A stretch of 64,000 bases of DNA from Nocardia gamkensis NBRC 108242. GTDB taxonomy: Bacteria; Actinomycetota; Actinomycetes; Mycobacteriales; Mycobacteriaceae. The notes beneath the pieces were generated by a model that saw only the letters and a program-made list of their open reading frames with translations, did no database searches and was not told the DNA's origin. Location: contig NZ_BDBM01000014.1 in NCBI RefSeq assembly GCF_001612985.1, positions 111,747-175,746 on the forward strand, written 5' to 3'. A program made the position numbers and the translations under genes. How positions within the stretch are numbered: position 1 is the stretch's first letter; every line of letters begins with the position of its first letter. Shown one piece after another: positions 28,566 to 40,062 of this stretch.

Positions 28566-29293
28566 CTCACCGCGGCCAGCGCCTCGGGCAGGGTGAACCG
28601 GCCCGCGTAGAGCGCCTTGCCGACGATCGACCCCTCGACGCCATCGGGCACGAGTTCGGCGATCGCGACCAGGTCCGCGATGGTGGACACGCCGCCGGAG
28701 GCGATGACGGGTGCGTCGGTGGCCGCGCAGACCTCGCGCAGCAGGTCCAGGTTCGGGCCGGTGAGCGTGCCGTCCTTGGTCACGTCGGTCACCACGTAAC
28801 GCGAGCAGCCGTCGCGCTCCAGGCGCTCGAGCACCTCCCACAGATCGCCGCCGTCGCTGACCCAGCCGCGGCCGCGCAGCCGGTACTCGCCGTCGATGAT
28901 GCGCACGTCGAGGCCGACCGCGATGCGCTCGCCGTGCCGGGCGATGGCCTTCGCGCACCAGACCGGGTCCTCCAGCGCGGCGGTGCCGAGATTCACCCGG
29001 GCGCAGCCGGTGGACAAGGCCGCCTCCAGGCTCTCGTCGTCGCGGATGCCGCCGGACAGTTCCACCTTGACGTCGAGCTCACCGACAACGCCCGCCAGCA
29101 GTTCCCGATTCGAGCCGCGCCCGAACGCCGCGTCCAGGTCGACCAGATGCACCCATTCCGCGCCGGCTTCCTGCCAGGCCAGCGCCGCCTCGCGAGGCGA
29201 GCCGTAGCTGGTTTCGCTGCCGGCCTCTCCTTGCACGAGGCGCACAGCCTCTCCGTTGGCGACATCGACGGCGGGTAGCAGCACAAGACTCAC
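28562..29293 (-). CDS. priA: PriA: bifunctional HisA/TrpF isomerase
   Basis: A 243-residue TIM barrel. The two catalytic Asp residues lie in [10 protein letters not shown] and [28 protein letters not shown] and [14 protein letters not shown] bind the substrate phosphates. In actinobacteria this enzyme isomerises both ProFAR (histidine) and phosphoribosyl anthranilate (tryptophan). No trpF is seen among the trp genes here, which fits the dual role. The gene lies at the start of the second his block, 55 bases after a minus-strand MarR gene. Confidence 0.94.
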   Translation of the reverse strand: MSLVLLPAVDVANGEAVRLVQGEAGSETSYGSPREAALAWQEAGAEWVHLVDLDAAFGRGSNRELLAGVVGELDVKVELSGGIRDDESLEAALSTGCARVNLGTAALEDPVWCAKAIARHGERIAVGLDVRIIDGEYRLRGRGWVSDGGDLWEVLERLERDGCSRYVVTDVTKDGTLTGPNLDLLREVCAATDAPVIASGGVSTIADLVAIAELVPDGVEGSIVGKALYAGRFTLPEALAAVR

Positions 29294-29357
29294 GAGAGCA
29301 GCCTAGTGGTTACCCGGCCGCGTCCGAGTGCAGGGCCCGGGCGGATTGGGACGTCGA

Positions 29358-29819
29358 TCACCGCGGCGGGCCTGCCGCGTGCGCGTCCAGGATGCGGGTC
29401 AGCAGCGTGACCAGCGTCTGCCGATCGTGCTCGGAGAAGCCCGCGAGCAATTCGTCCTGAGCGACCTTCAGGCGCTCGTCGAGATCGTCGAGGTGGCGCG
29501 CGCCCGCCGCGGTGAGCGTGACGATGTTGCGGCGGCGGTCGGCGGCATCGGGGTTGCGCTCGACCAGCTCGCGGGCGGCGAGATCGTTCACCGCCGCGAC
29601 CACGTCACTGCGGTCGATACGGGTGCGCCTGCCCAGCTCCGCCTGGCTGGCCGGACCGAACTCACCGAGCGTGGCCAGCAGCGCGTAATGGTGCCGCCGG
29701 GAGCCGGTGGGCTCCAGCGCCCGCTCGGTCGCCCGATTCGCCACCAGCGCGACCTGATTGACCAGCCTGGTGGGCAGGACGCGGAGCCGTCCCGCGGCGT
29801 CTTCGTGCGCGATGTCCAT
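29358..29819 (-). CDS. MarR family transcriptional regulator
   Basis: A 153-residue winged-helix regulator: HHYALLATLGEFGPASQAEL, GRRTRIDRSDVVAAVNDLAARE and LVERNPDAADRRRNIVTLTAAG give the full MarR DNA-binding core. It diverges from a SnoaL-like exported protein, with inverted repeats in the 99 bases between. It probably represses that gene and itself in response to a small molecule. Confidence 0.92.
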   Translation of the reverse strand: MDIAHEDAAGRLRVLPTRLVNQVALVANRATERALEPTGSRRHHYALLATLGEFGPASQAELGRRTRIDRSDVVAAVNDLAARELVERNPDAADRRRNIVTLTAAGARHLDDLDERLKVAQDELLAGFSEHDRQTLVTLLTRILDAHAAGPPR

Positions 29820-29830
29820 GCGGCCACTCT

Positions 29831-29843
29831 AACAAGACTTGTT
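29831..29843. promoter_or_regulatory. Palindrome upstream of the MarR gene
   Basis: AACAAG-A-CTTGTT is a perfect inverted repeat lying 12 bases upstream of the marR-type start codon, in position to overlap its ribosome site or promoter. Likely autoregulatory operator; inferred from location. Confidence 0.5.
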
Positions 29844-29862
29844 GGCAGCACCCACGATCTGT

Positions 29863-29898
29863 TACGTTGGTGAAATCAACGTTGGACACGCCAACGTT
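29863..29898. promoter_or_regulatory. Repeated CAACGTTGG inverted repeats before the SnoaL-like gene
   Basis: Three copies of an ACGTTGG half-site in alternating orientation: ACGTTG-GTGAAAT-CAACGT, then AACGTTGG-ACACG-CCAACGTT with an exact five-base spacer. The last arm ends 20 bases before the downstream ATG. A good candidate operator for the divergent MarR protein. Confidence 0.5.
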
Positions 29899-29918
29899 CT
29901 GTTCGGAAGGTGACTCCG

Positions 29919-30434
29919 ATGCGCAAGATTCGCTCGGCCCTCCCCCTGCTCGTTCTCCCGCTGGCCGCCCTGACCGCCGCCTGCGCCTCCGCCGCGAGTC
30001 CCACGCCGGAGGTGCGCGAGATGCTCGACCGCGCGCAGATCACCGCTCTGGTCGATCGGCTCGGCCGCGCCTTGGACGAGGGGCGCTTCGAGGAACTGCG
30101 GGCGATCTACACCCCGGACGCGACCGCGAAGACGCCCGGCGGTACGGCCGAGGGGCGCGAGGCGCTGATCGCCCAGGCGAGCCGCAACCACGGCGAGGAC
30201 AAACGCATTCAGCACGTGATCGGCAACGTGCTGATCGATCTGCGCGGCGACGCGGCCGACGTGCGGGCCAACTTGATCGCCACGTTCGCACCCACATCCC
30301 CCGACGGGACGATTCCGCGGCCGCAGTACACCCTCGGCGAGGTCTACCGTTTCGACGCGGTCCGCACCGCGGAGGGCTGGCGGCTGTCCCGGGTGCAGAC
30401 CACCCCGATCTGGTCCACCGGCACTCGTCCGTGA
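29919..30434 (+). CDS. Exported SnoaL-like (NTF2 fold) protein
   Basis: A 171-residue protein with a signal peptide (MRKIRSALPLLVLPLAALTA) ending in AACAS, which may act as a lipobox. The mature part is a SnoaL-like domain: ITALVDRLGRALDEGRFEEL, RAIYTPDATAKTPGG, AEGREALIAQASR and YTLGEVYRFDAVRT. NTF2-fold proteins of this kind bind or convert small hydrophobic molecules. The ATG follows GGAAGG; a GTG three codons earlier is less likely. It diverges from the MarR gene. Confidence 0.8.
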   Translation: MRKIRSALPLLVLPLAALTAACASAASPTPEVREMLDRAQITALVDRLGRALDEGRFEELRAIYTPDATAKTPGGTAEGREALIAQASRNHGEDKRIQHVIGNVLIDLRGDAADVRANLIATFAPTSPDGTIPRPQYTLGEVYRFDAVRTAEGWRLSRVQTTPIWSTGTRP

Positions 30435-30938
30435 TCAGCGCGTGGCGAGCACGCGCGCGCGGTGACAGGCCAGGGCGGCGAGCACCGCGCACAGTGCCGT
30501 CACCGCGGCCGCCGCGATCCGCACGGCTTGACCAGTCTGGAACTCCGTCGCCGCGCGTTCGATCTCGGCGAGCGTGTGCTCGCTCCGGTCGTCGAACAGG
30601 ATCGAAGCCCGCGGCCACAGGTAGCGGATCGACAGCAGGAACTGCCCGCTGAGCAGCGCGGCCAGGGAGAAGCCGAGCCATCGGCGTCCGATTCGATAGG
30701 CCAGCGACACCGCGCACGCGAGCAAGGCGCACAGCGTCAGCACCGCGCCCAGCGGGCGCATGACGTCACCGACGGCGACGGTGCTCATGAATTGCTCGGT
30801 GAGTTCCAGCGATTCGGGTACGTCGCGAAAGATGTTGGGATACAGAAACAATGTCTCCGCGACGGTCGTCGCGAACGCGAAACACGCGACCACCGCGTAA
30901 CCGGAGATCACCGTCAGCGGAACAGTGACGCTTTTCAT
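30435..30938 (-). CDS. DUF1772-like small membrane protein
   Basis: A 167-residue protein with four membrane segments (VISGYAVVACFAFATTVAET, PLGAVLTLCALLACAVSLA, FSLAALLSGQFLLSIRYLW and IAAAAVTALCAVLAALACH) and the TLFLYPNIFRDVPESLE loop. The pattern resembles the DUF1772/anthrone oxygenase family. Its stop directly abuts that of the SnoaL-like gene, so the two are convergent with no spacer. Confidence 0.7.
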   Translation of the reverse strand: MKSVTVPLTVISGYAVVACFAFATTVAETLFLYPNIFRDVPESLELTEQFMSTVAVGDVMRPLGAVLTLCALLACAVSLAYRIGRRWLGFSLAALLSGQFLLSIRYLWPRASILFDDRSEHTLAEIERAATEFQTGQAVRIAAAAVTALCAVLAALACHRARVLATR

Positions 30939-31144
30939 AACAACCTCCTCGCCTCGACCGTAGAACCGGCGGGCCGCTCGCGGATCCGGCGCGAGCCCCC
31001 ATGAACGGGTCAGGGTCTACCCGGAACCACCGCGCCGTTCGCCGGGCGTCGTCGGCATCGCCGCAATAAGGGCGGCGCGGAAGGTAACGTCTCCGCTCGG
31101 CGATCATCCCCGGTCGCCGCTTCCCTTTCGCACCGAGGAAGTGC

Positions 31145-31606
31145 ATGTCACGATCTGAAATCGCTGCCGCCCTGTCGCTTTCGGCAGCAGCCTGCTTCGC
31201 GGCCTTCGTCGCCGCACCCGCCGCCAACGCCGCCGCACCCGAGGAGGCGCGCCTGGCGGGATGCGAATTCGGCTCCGCCGCGGCGACCTACGACTACGCG
31301 CGGTTCGGCGAACACGCCCGCCGGATGCTCGACCTCAGCACCGGAGAGTTCCGCGCCGAGTTCGAGAACTTCCGCGCCAACATCCAATCCAGCGCCGAGG
31401 CCGCGCACATCCGCGCCGAGGCGAACTCGGCCGACTGCCGCATCGTCTCCGGCGACGACAACCGGGCCGAGGTGGACGTCGACGTGGTGCGGACGGTGAC
31501 CAGCGATGAGACCGACGGTCTGCCGCAGACCAGCCGCATGGCGATGACCGTGACGGTGGACAACGTCGACGGACGCTGGCTGGTCAGCAAGGTCCGCAAG
31601 CACTGA
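31145..31606 (+). CDS. Secreted Mce-associated-like protein
   Basis: A 153-residue protein with a signal peptide cut near ANA-APEEA. The mature domain has TYDYARFGEHARRMLDLSTG and EFRAEFENFRANIQSSAEAA, the hallmark of Mce-associated proteins, and ends DGRWLVSKVRKH as NTF2-like folds do. Two Cys residues could pair outside the cell. No mce genes are nearby. GAGGAAG precedes the ATG. Confidence 0.75.
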   Translation: MSRSEIAAALSLSAAACFAAFVAAPAANAAAPEEARLAGCEFGSAAATYDYARFGEHARRMLDLSTGEFRAEFENFRANIQSSAEAAHIRAEANSADCRIVSGDDNRAEVDVDVVRTVTSDETDGLPQTSRMAMTVTVDNVDGRWLVSKVRKH

Positions 31607-31617
31607 CCGCAGCGGGG

Positions 31618-31647
31618 GGATCCCGCGCGCCTCGGTGCGCGGGATCC
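31618..31647. terminator. Bidirectional hairpin between convergent genes
   Basis: GGATCCCGCGC-GCCTCGGT-GCGCGGGATCC is a perfect 11-bp stem with an 8-base loop, exactly in the 44-base gap between two convergent stop codons. There is no T run, as is usual for GC-rich actinobacterial terminators. Confidence 0.6.
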
Positions 31648-31650
31648 GCC

Positions 31651-32286
31651 CTACAGCGAGTTCACCCAGTTGCGCAGCAGGTGGGCGCCCGCGTCACCGG
31701 ATTTCTCCGGGTGGAACTGGGTCGCCGACAGCGCGCCGTTCTCCACCGCCGCCAGGAACGGCACCCCGTGCTCGGCCCAGGTCAGCTTGGGCGCGGCGAA
31801 GTGCTCGCTGGGCGGCAGGTCCCAGGTCTGCGCGGCGTAGGAGTGCACGAAGTAGAAGCGGGTCTGCGCGTCGAGGCCCGCGAACAGCACGCTGTCGGAC
31901 GGGGCGGAGACGGTGTTCCACCCCATGTGCGGCAGCACCGGCGCCGACAGCCGCTCGACCGTGCCCGGCCATTCGGCGCACCCGTCGCTCTGCTCGCCGA
32001 ATTCCACACCCCGCTCGAACAGGATCTGCATGCCGACGCAGATGCCCAGTACCGGGCGCCCGCCGGCCAGCCGCTGACCGATCAGGCGTTCGCCCCGCAC
32101 CGCACGCAGCCCCGCCATGCACGCGGCGAACGCCCCGACGCCAGGCACGACCAGCCCGTCGGCGGCGAGCACGGCCTGCGGGTCCGCGGTCACATCGACG
32201 CGGGCGCCCGCCCTGGTCAGCGCTCGTTCGGCGGAGTGCAGGTTGCCCGACCCGTAGTCGAGCAGGGCCACCGTTTTCGCGCTCAC
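31651..32286 (-). CDS. hisH: Imidazole glycerol phosphate synthase, glutamine amidotransferase subunit
   Basis: A 211-residue class I amidotransferase. It shows [25 protein letters not shown], the nucleophile in [11 protein letters not shown], and the His/Glu pair in [12 protein letters not shown]. It feeds ammonia to HisF. The GTG start overlaps the hisB stop by four bases. Unlike in M. tuberculosis, hisH is separated from hisA by four inserted genes. Confidence 0.96.
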   Translation of the reverse strand: MSAKTVALLDYGSGNLHSAERALTRAGARVDVTADPQAVLAADGLVVPGVGAFAACMAGLRAVRGERLIGQRLAGGRPVLGICVGMQILFERGVEFGEQSDGCAEWPGTVERLSAPVLPHMGWNTVSAPSDSVLFAGLDAQTRFYFVHSYAAQTWDLPPSEHFAAPKLTWAEHGVPFLAAVENGALSATQFHPEKSGDAGAHLLRNWVNSL

Positions 32287-32897
32287 AGCGTTCCCTTCGT
32301 CGAGGGGACCCCGCTCACCCGCGGGTCGAGTTCCACCGCGGCGCGCAGCGCACGCGCCACCGCCTTGAATTCGGCCTCGGTGACGTGGTGCTGATCGCGG
32401 CCGTAGAGCACCCGCACGTGCAGCGCGATGCGCGCGTTCAACGCGATCGACTCGAACACGTGGCGGTTGAGCACGGTGGAGTACGGCGCGCCGGGCCCGG
32501 AGCCGGGAATCACCGTGTGCACCAAGTGCTCCGGCTCTCCGGTGTGCACGCAGTAGGGGCGGCCGGACACGTCGACGGCGGCGTGCGCCAGCGTCTCGTC
32601 CATCGGGATGTAGGCATCGCCGAACCGGCGGATCCCCGCCTTGTCGCCCAGCGCCTTGCCGAGCGCCTGACCGAACACGATCGCGGTGTCCTCGACCGTG
32701 TGGTGCGCCTCGATCTCGGTGTCACCCTCCGCGCGCACGGTCAGGTCGAAGCTCGCGTGGGCGCCGAGCGCGGTCAGCATGTGGTCGTAGAACGGGACGC
32801 CGGTGGCGATCTCGGTCTTGCCGGTGCCGTCCAGATCCAGCTCGACGACGATGCCGGATTCCTTGGTGACCCGCTCCACCCGGGCGGTCCTACTCAT
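32283..32897 (-). CDS. hisB: Imidazoleglycerol-phosphate dehydratase
   Basis: A 204-residue manganese enzyme. The metal-binding His clusters are in [46 protein letters not shown] and [17 protein letters not shown] of [10 protein letters not shown] was taken; a GTG two codons upstream is possible and neither has a strong Shine-Dalgarno. The phosphatase step is on another gene. Confidence 0.95.
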   Translation of the reverse strand: MSRTARVERVTKESGIVVELDLDGTGKTEIATGVPFYDHMLTALGAHASFDLTVRAEGDTEIEAHHTVEDTAIVFGQALGKALGDKAGIRRFGDAYIPMDETLAHAAVDVSGRPYCVHTGEPEHLVHTVIPGSGPGAPYSTVLNRHVFESIALNARIALHVRVLYGRDQHHVTEAEFKAVARALRAAVELDPRVSGVPSTKGTL

Positions 32898-32942
32898 GCT
32901 CACGTCCAATCGGGTTGTCGCCGATGGCTTCTCGGCGCTGGT

Positions 32943-35410
<2,468 letters not shown>

Positions 35411-35598
35411 GTGGTGTCGGTCCTTGTCTCCAGCTGAATCCGCAACAGGAAAGTTGCCGCTACCAGCCTAATGGGCCGACGCGAGCCGTTTTCGCCGTGG
35501 TCCGGGCGGCCGGGTCGCGCGGCAGCGGTGTGCGCAGGTCGGCGGTCGGTAGGTGCCGTCGGTGCGCCGAACTGTGGCGTTGCTCTCCTACGCCCGCG

Positions 35599-37230
35599 TC
35601 AACGAGTGTCGCTGTCGATCTGCACGGACCCGTTGCCCGGGTTGATCACCCGCAGCGTCACCGACTTGTTCTGGCCGCCGTAGGTCACGCTGGCCACATT
35701 GACGTCCACCGAACCGTCCGCGTTGGTGCCCGAACCCCCACCGGCCGTATCGACGGTGTTGAAGCCCGTGACCCGATTCTGCGTCCAGTAGTCCTCGAAG
35801 GCTTGCTGGCTACCGAAGACCTGCTGGGCAGCTGGGGTGAGCTGTTTCCAGGCAGCGGAGAAGCTCAGATACGTGAGGTTGTTGTAGAAGTTCACCACCA
35901 GATCGATGGACTGTCGCGAGTCGGCCTTGCCGACGCTCTTCGTCTCCCCCACGGGGACGGCGGCGGAGGTCGTGTTGCCGCCGGGGCGAGTCGAGGCGAC
36001 CACCGAGGACGTACTGCCCTGCGCTGCGTTGCTGTTCGAGCCCGACGAGCTCAGTGTGTTCACCAGAATGGCTCCGGCCACCACGACCGCGCCGATCAGC
36101 GCACCGATCAGCACCGCGCGCCGTTTCCCTCCCGAGCCCGGTCTCGGCGTCGGGCGCGGCTGTGCCATGGTGCGGGGATGGTCCGCGGTGTCCGGGTGGA
36201 CGGGCGGTGGGGGCGTGGGACGGGGACGCGGCTGGCGCTCGGTCGGCGTGTAGGGCGCCGAGGCCATCGCCGAGGGCCGCAGCGCGCGGGTCGCCGATTC
36301 CGGCTCGCCCGCCCTCGGCCGGGTGAAGGCTTCGCTGGCGGGCACGAACCCGGCGGCCACCGGCGCGGGGCCCGCATCGGCGAACGCGGCGAGGTGGTCG
36401 CGCGCGGCCCGCATGCTCGGGCGCTCGCGTGGCTCGGGGCTGAGCAGGTCGAGCAGGAAATCTGTGGCGGGCCCGGCGTTGCGCGGTTCGCTCAGCTGAC
36501 CGTTGGCGGCGGCGTAGAGCACGGCGAGCGGGTTGGAGCCCGCGCCGTAGGGCGGTTCGCCCTCGAGCGCGTGGAACAGCGTGGCGCCCAGCGCGAACAC
36601 GTCGGAGGCGGGGCTCGGATCGGAGCCGCGGGCGACCTCCGGCGCGAGGTAGGCGGCGGTGCCGCAGATCAATCCGGTCTCGGTGAGCGTGACGTCGCCG
36701 GTCGCGCGGGAGATGCCGAAGTCGGTGATCTTCACCGTGCCGTGATCGTCGAGCAGGATATTGCCCGGTTTCACGTCGCGGTGCACGATGCCCGCCTGGT
36801 GCGCGGCGATCAGCGCCGAGGCGACCTGTTCGCCGATCCGCGCGACCTGGGTAAGGGGCAACGTGCCCTGGGCGCCGATCACCGCCGCAAGGCTCTTGGA
36901 CTTCAAGTACTCCATCACCAGGCAGGGATCACCATCGTGCTCGGTGATGTCGAACACGACGATCGCGTTCGGATGCTGGAAGCGGGCCGCGTTGCGGGCC
37001 TCCCGGATGGCGCGCTGGCGCACCACGACGCGTTCGGCCTCGGGCAGGCTCGGCTGGATGTGGATCTGCTTGACGGCAACGGAGCGCTGGAGGCGTTCGT
37101 CGACGGCACGCCAGACCACGCCCGTGCCGCCGCTACCAATCCGCTCGACCAGGCGGTAATGCTCCGCGATCAACTGACCGGTATCGATGGCGCCTACTCC
37201 GAACCTTCTCGAAATCGTGACATCCCGCAT
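35599..37230 (-). CDS. Membrane Ser/Thr protein kinase with extracellular NTF2-like domain
   Basis: A 543-residue PknB-family kinase. The glycine loop IGSGGTGVVW starts near 31, the ATP lysine is K54 (VAVK), the catalytic loop HRDVKPGN is at 150-157 and DFG at 170-172; the activation segment TLTETGLICGTAAYLAPE is intact. A Pro-rich juxtamembrane region leads to one membrane segment at about 372-392. Outside, a Ser-rich stalk leads to about 100 residues (SIDLVVNFYNNLTYLSFSAAWKQL through to the end) that look like an NTF2-like fold rather than PASTA repeats. It precedes the his genes and follows the penicillin-binding lipoprotein on the same strand. Confidence 0.92.
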   Translation of the reverse strand: MRDVTISRRFGVGAIDTGQLIAEHYRLVERIGSGGTGVVWRAVDERLQRSVAVKQIHIQPSLPEAERVVVRQRAIREARNAARFQHPNAIVVFDITEHDGDPCLVMEYLKSKSLAAVIGAQGTLPLTQVARIGEQVASALIAAHQAGIVHRDVKPGNILLDDHGTVKITDFGISRATGDVTLTETGLICGTAAYLAPEVARGSDPSPASDVFALGATLFHALEGEPPYGAGSNPLAVLYAAANGQLSEPRNAGPATDFLLDLLSPEPRERPSMRAARDHLAAFADAGPAPVAAGFVPASEAFTRPRAGEPESATRALRPSAMASAPYTPTERQPRPRPTPPPPVHPDTADHPRTMAQPRPTPRPGSGGKRRAVLIGALIGAVVVAGAILVNTLSSSGSNSNAAQGSTSSVVASTRPGGNTTSAAVPVGETKSVGKADSRQSIDLVVNFYNNLTYLSFSAAWKQLTPAAQQVFGSQQAFEDYWTQNRVTGFNTVDTAGGGSGTNADGSVDVNVASVTYGGQNKSVTLRVINPGNGSVQIDSDTR

Positions 37231-37328
37231 ATTGATTACTCACGCGGTCCGGGGATGAGTGTAGCGGGCGCCGGAACACTCGTACGCGTCAGCCGGACCT
37301 TTCCGCGCCCCGAATCGCCCGGCACGGA

Positions 37329-39080
37329 CTATCCGCCAGCACGCAGCATCCGGCCCGCGGCGTCCACCGCGGGCGCCGAACTGCTCGCGTCGCTGATGAA
37401 CACGGCGAATGCCAGGTCGCCGTCGATGCCGACGAACCAGCCGTGCGCGTGGGCGTCGTCGATGTACTCCGCGGTACCGGTCTTGCCGAGCAGCCCCGGG
37501 AGGTCGCGCAATTGTGTCGCGGTGCCGTCTGTGATCGTCTCGCGCATCATGGCTTTCAGCTGGTCGTCGACCTGCGGCGGCAGTGCGTCCGCCGTCCGGT
37601 CGGGGGTGCCCGGCCTGCCCGCGACGAGGGTGGGCGCGGGCACGGCGCCGCGGGCGATGGACGCGGCGAGCAGGGCCATGCCGAACGGTGACGCTGTCAC
37701 CTGCCCTTGACCGATCGCCGATTCCACCCGCAGCGCGGAGGTCTCCGCCGGGGGAACTTTTCCGGTGACGGTGGTCAGGCCCGGTGTGACGTAGTCGATG
37801 CCGAGTCCGAGCTGTGCGGCGGCTTTCGTCAGGGCATCGGCGGGCAACTGCGCGCCGAGCGCGCCCATCGTGGTGTTGCAGGACCGGGCGAACGCGGTGT
37901 GCAGCGGGACCGGGCCGAGATCGAAGTTGTTGTCGTTGGGGATGCGGCGGCCCTCGATGTTCGCCGTACCGGGGCAGGGCAGCACCGTGTCGGGTGTCAC
38001 GGCGCCCGCCTGCAGCGCGGCGGAGACGGTGACCGTCTTGAACGTCGATCCCGGCGGGTAGAGCCCGGTGAGCGCGATCGGGCCCTGCGCGTCGGCGGCG
38101 GCGTTCTGCGCGATCGCGACGACCGCGCCGGTCGAGGGCCGCAGAGCGACGATCGCGGCGGGCTGGGCGACCGGGGCCAGCGCCGCCTCGGCCGCGCGCT
38201 GGAGGCCGGGATCGAGCGTGGTCGCGATGTCGGCGGTGGGCCTCGGGTCCGTCCCGGCGACGCGCTGGGTGCCCTGCGGGGTCTGGGCGCGCACCGCCCA
38301 CCCTGCATTCGCGTCGGCGGACTCCTGCCACAACTCGGCCAGTCCGGACAGCGTCGGGGCGGCCAGCGCCTTGTCGGTCGTCAGCAGCCGGGTCTGCGGC
38401 GCGAGGGTGACGCCCGGCAGCGCGGTCAGGCGCTCCCGGATCGGGGCGAGGTCCGTCTCGCGCAGGGTGATCGCGGTGATCGGCTTGCCTTGCGCCGCGG
38501 CCAGTTCCGTTTGCAGCGACTGCGCGCCGAGGCCGGGCGAGAGCGGGCCGAGCAGCTCCGCGACCGCGGCGAGATCGGCGCCGGGGGCCAGATTCACCAG
38601 CGTGACGATCTGCTCGGTCATCAGTTCGCCGCCCGCGGCATCGAGGATGCGCGCCGGTTCCGGATAGACCCTGCTGTAGCTCAACGGCCCGCCGGCCAGG
38701 CCCGGGGCGACCGTGGCGGGATCCCACTTCACCCGCCACCCCCTCCCGTCGTCGTGCGCGGTGCCGTTGGTGGTGTAGGTCCACTCGGACTTGCCGTCCC
38801 CGCCGAGTTTCCAGGTGGCGGCCAGCGTGAAACTCTCGTCGTCGACCGAGCGGACCTCGTAGCGCACATCCTTGCCGAGCCCCTCGTAGAGCGCGCCGAG
38901 GGTGTCGGCGGCCAGGGCCGGGTTGTCGGTGAGCGCGGCCGCCGCGGCGACGTCGTCCTGGTTCAGCGCCTCGGCGAACTGCCCGGCCACGGTATCGGGT
39001 TGATCCGGTCCGGACGAGCAGGCGGCCAGCACGAGCATCGGTGCGGCGAACAGGACGAGGGACTTCCGGTTGGTACGCAC
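37329..39080 (-). CDS. Penicillin-binding transpeptidase lipoprotein
   Basis: A 583-residue lipoprotein related to Rv2864c of M. tuberculosis. The GTG start gives a short signal with lipobox LAACSS. Next come a MecA-type NTF2-like domain (about residues 30-135: VAGQFAEALNQDDVAAAAAL), a dimerisation domain and the transpeptidase domain, with the active Ser in PPGSTFK (S345), SCN at 400-402 and KTGTAE at 533. It would cross-link peptidoglycan outside the membrane; the family has low beta-lactam affinity in some species. The ATP-dependent kinase gene follows about 100 bases downstream. Confidence 0.92.
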   Translation of the reverse strand: MRTNRKSLVLFAAPMLVLAACSSGPDQPDTVAGQFAEALNQDDVAAAAALTDNPALAADTLGALYEGLGKDVRYEVRSVDDESFTLAATWKLGGDGKSEWTYTTNGTAHDDGRGWRVKWDPATVAPGLAGGPLSYSRVYPEPARILDAAGGELMTEQIVTLVNLAPGADLAAVAELLGPLSPGLGAQSLQTELAAAQGKPITAITLRETDLAPIRERLTALPGVTLAPQTRLLTTDKALAAPTLSGLAELWQESADANAGWAVRAQTPQGTQRVAGTDPRPTADIATTLDPGLQRAAEAALAPVAQPAAIVALRPSTGAVVAIAQNAAADAQGPIALTGLYPPGSTFKTVTVSAALQAGAVTPDTVLPCPGTANIEGRRIPNDNNFDLGPVPLHTAFARSCNTTMGALGAQLPADALTKAAAQLGLGIDYVTPGLTTVTGKVPPAETSALRVESAIGQGQVTASPFGMALLAASIARGAVPAPTLVAGRPGTPDRTADALPPQVDDQLKAMMRETITDGTATQLRDLPGLLGKTGTAEYIDDAHAHGWFVGIDGDLAFAVFISDASSSAPAVDAAGRMLRAGG

Positions 39081-39127
39081 GCCGACGACCCTATCGGGCC
39101 GAGCGCGATGCCGGGCGGGACGCGATG

Positions 39128-39994
39128 TCAGTCGCGCGCCCACCTGGCCTCGGCCAGCGCGGCGGCGTCATCCTCGGTGAGGTCGATGTCGAACACCTCG
39201 GCGAGGATCTTGGGGAGTTCGGCGGGTTCCAGTTCCCGCGTGTCGCTCGTGCCGTCGGGATACTCGGTGACGAACGTGGTGCCGTCCAGCACGTGGTGCG
39301 CGTCCGGGAGGAAGCGCTGCACATACGGCCGGGTGGTGAACGGGGAACGGGGTGAGGTCGATACGAAGTGGTTGCCGACGGCGTAGTCGATGCGATACTG
39401 CGGATTCAGCGTGAAACTGTGCCGGTCGATCCATCCGTCGCGGCCGTATTGGTGCAGCACCCACAGCTCGGAATCCAGCTCACCGCGCGTGCGCTCCAGC
39501 CGGAACTTCCACTCCCCCGCCGCGAATTCGCCGGTCTCCGAGGACAATTCGAACGGCGCGAGCGGTCCGGCGCCGAAGCCCACGTCGCACAGCCATACCC
39601 GGTCGTCGTCGGTGGTCGTCACGCGCAGCAACGCGTGGGTGGCGGGCCGCAACCCGGCGCCCGCGCCCATGCTCACCCGCCCGCTCAGCCCGGTGACGCC
39701 GAAACCGAGTCGTTCCAGCGCGGCCGCGAACAGTCCGACGTTCTCGTAGCAGTAGCCGCCGCGGCGGCGGCGCACGATCTTGTCCTGCAAGCTCGCCAGG
39801 TCGAGGGGAATCGACCGGCCCAGGATGATCTCCAGGTTCTCGAACGGGATGGCGGTGGTGTGCGCCCGCACCAGGTCGCGCAGCGTCCGGACGGTAGCGG
39901 CGCGCTCGCCGTCGAAATCGATCCGGGCCAGATAGGCGTCCAGATCGAGATCCGCTCCGTTCCAGTGGTAGGCCGGGTCGGTCGGCTTGCTCAT
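39128..39994 (-). CDS. nat: Arylamine N-acetyltransferase
   Basis: A 288-residue acetyl-CoA dependent enzyme. The Cys-His-Asp triad is visible as RRRGGYCYENVGLF, RPATHALLRV and VWLCDVGFGAGPLAPFEL, and IPFENLEIILGR is the usual lead. The enzyme acetylates arylamines and hydrazines; in mycobacteria it is linked with sterol breakdown, but no sterol genes are adjacent here. GAGGACGTG precedes the ATG. Confidence 0.95.
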   Translation of the reverse strand: MSKPTDPAYHWNGADLDLDAYLARIDFDGERAATVRTLRDLVRAHTTAIPFENLEIILGRSIPLDLASLQDKIVRRRRGGYCYENVGLFAAALERLGFGVTGLSGRVSMGAGAGLRPATHALLRVTTTDDDRVWLCDVGFGAGPLAPFELSSETGEFAAGEWKFRLERTRGELDSELWVLHQYGRDGWIDRHSFTLNPQYRIDYAVGNHFVSTSPRSPFTTRPYVQRFLPDAHHVLDGTTFVTEYPDGTSDTRELEPAELPKILAEVFDIDLTEDDAAALAEARWARD

Positions 39995-40062
39995 CACGTC
40001 CTCGCTTCGTCGTTCGGTCTTCTCGATCAACCGCGCGGGACGACGATCGTGTTCCCGGCGCC

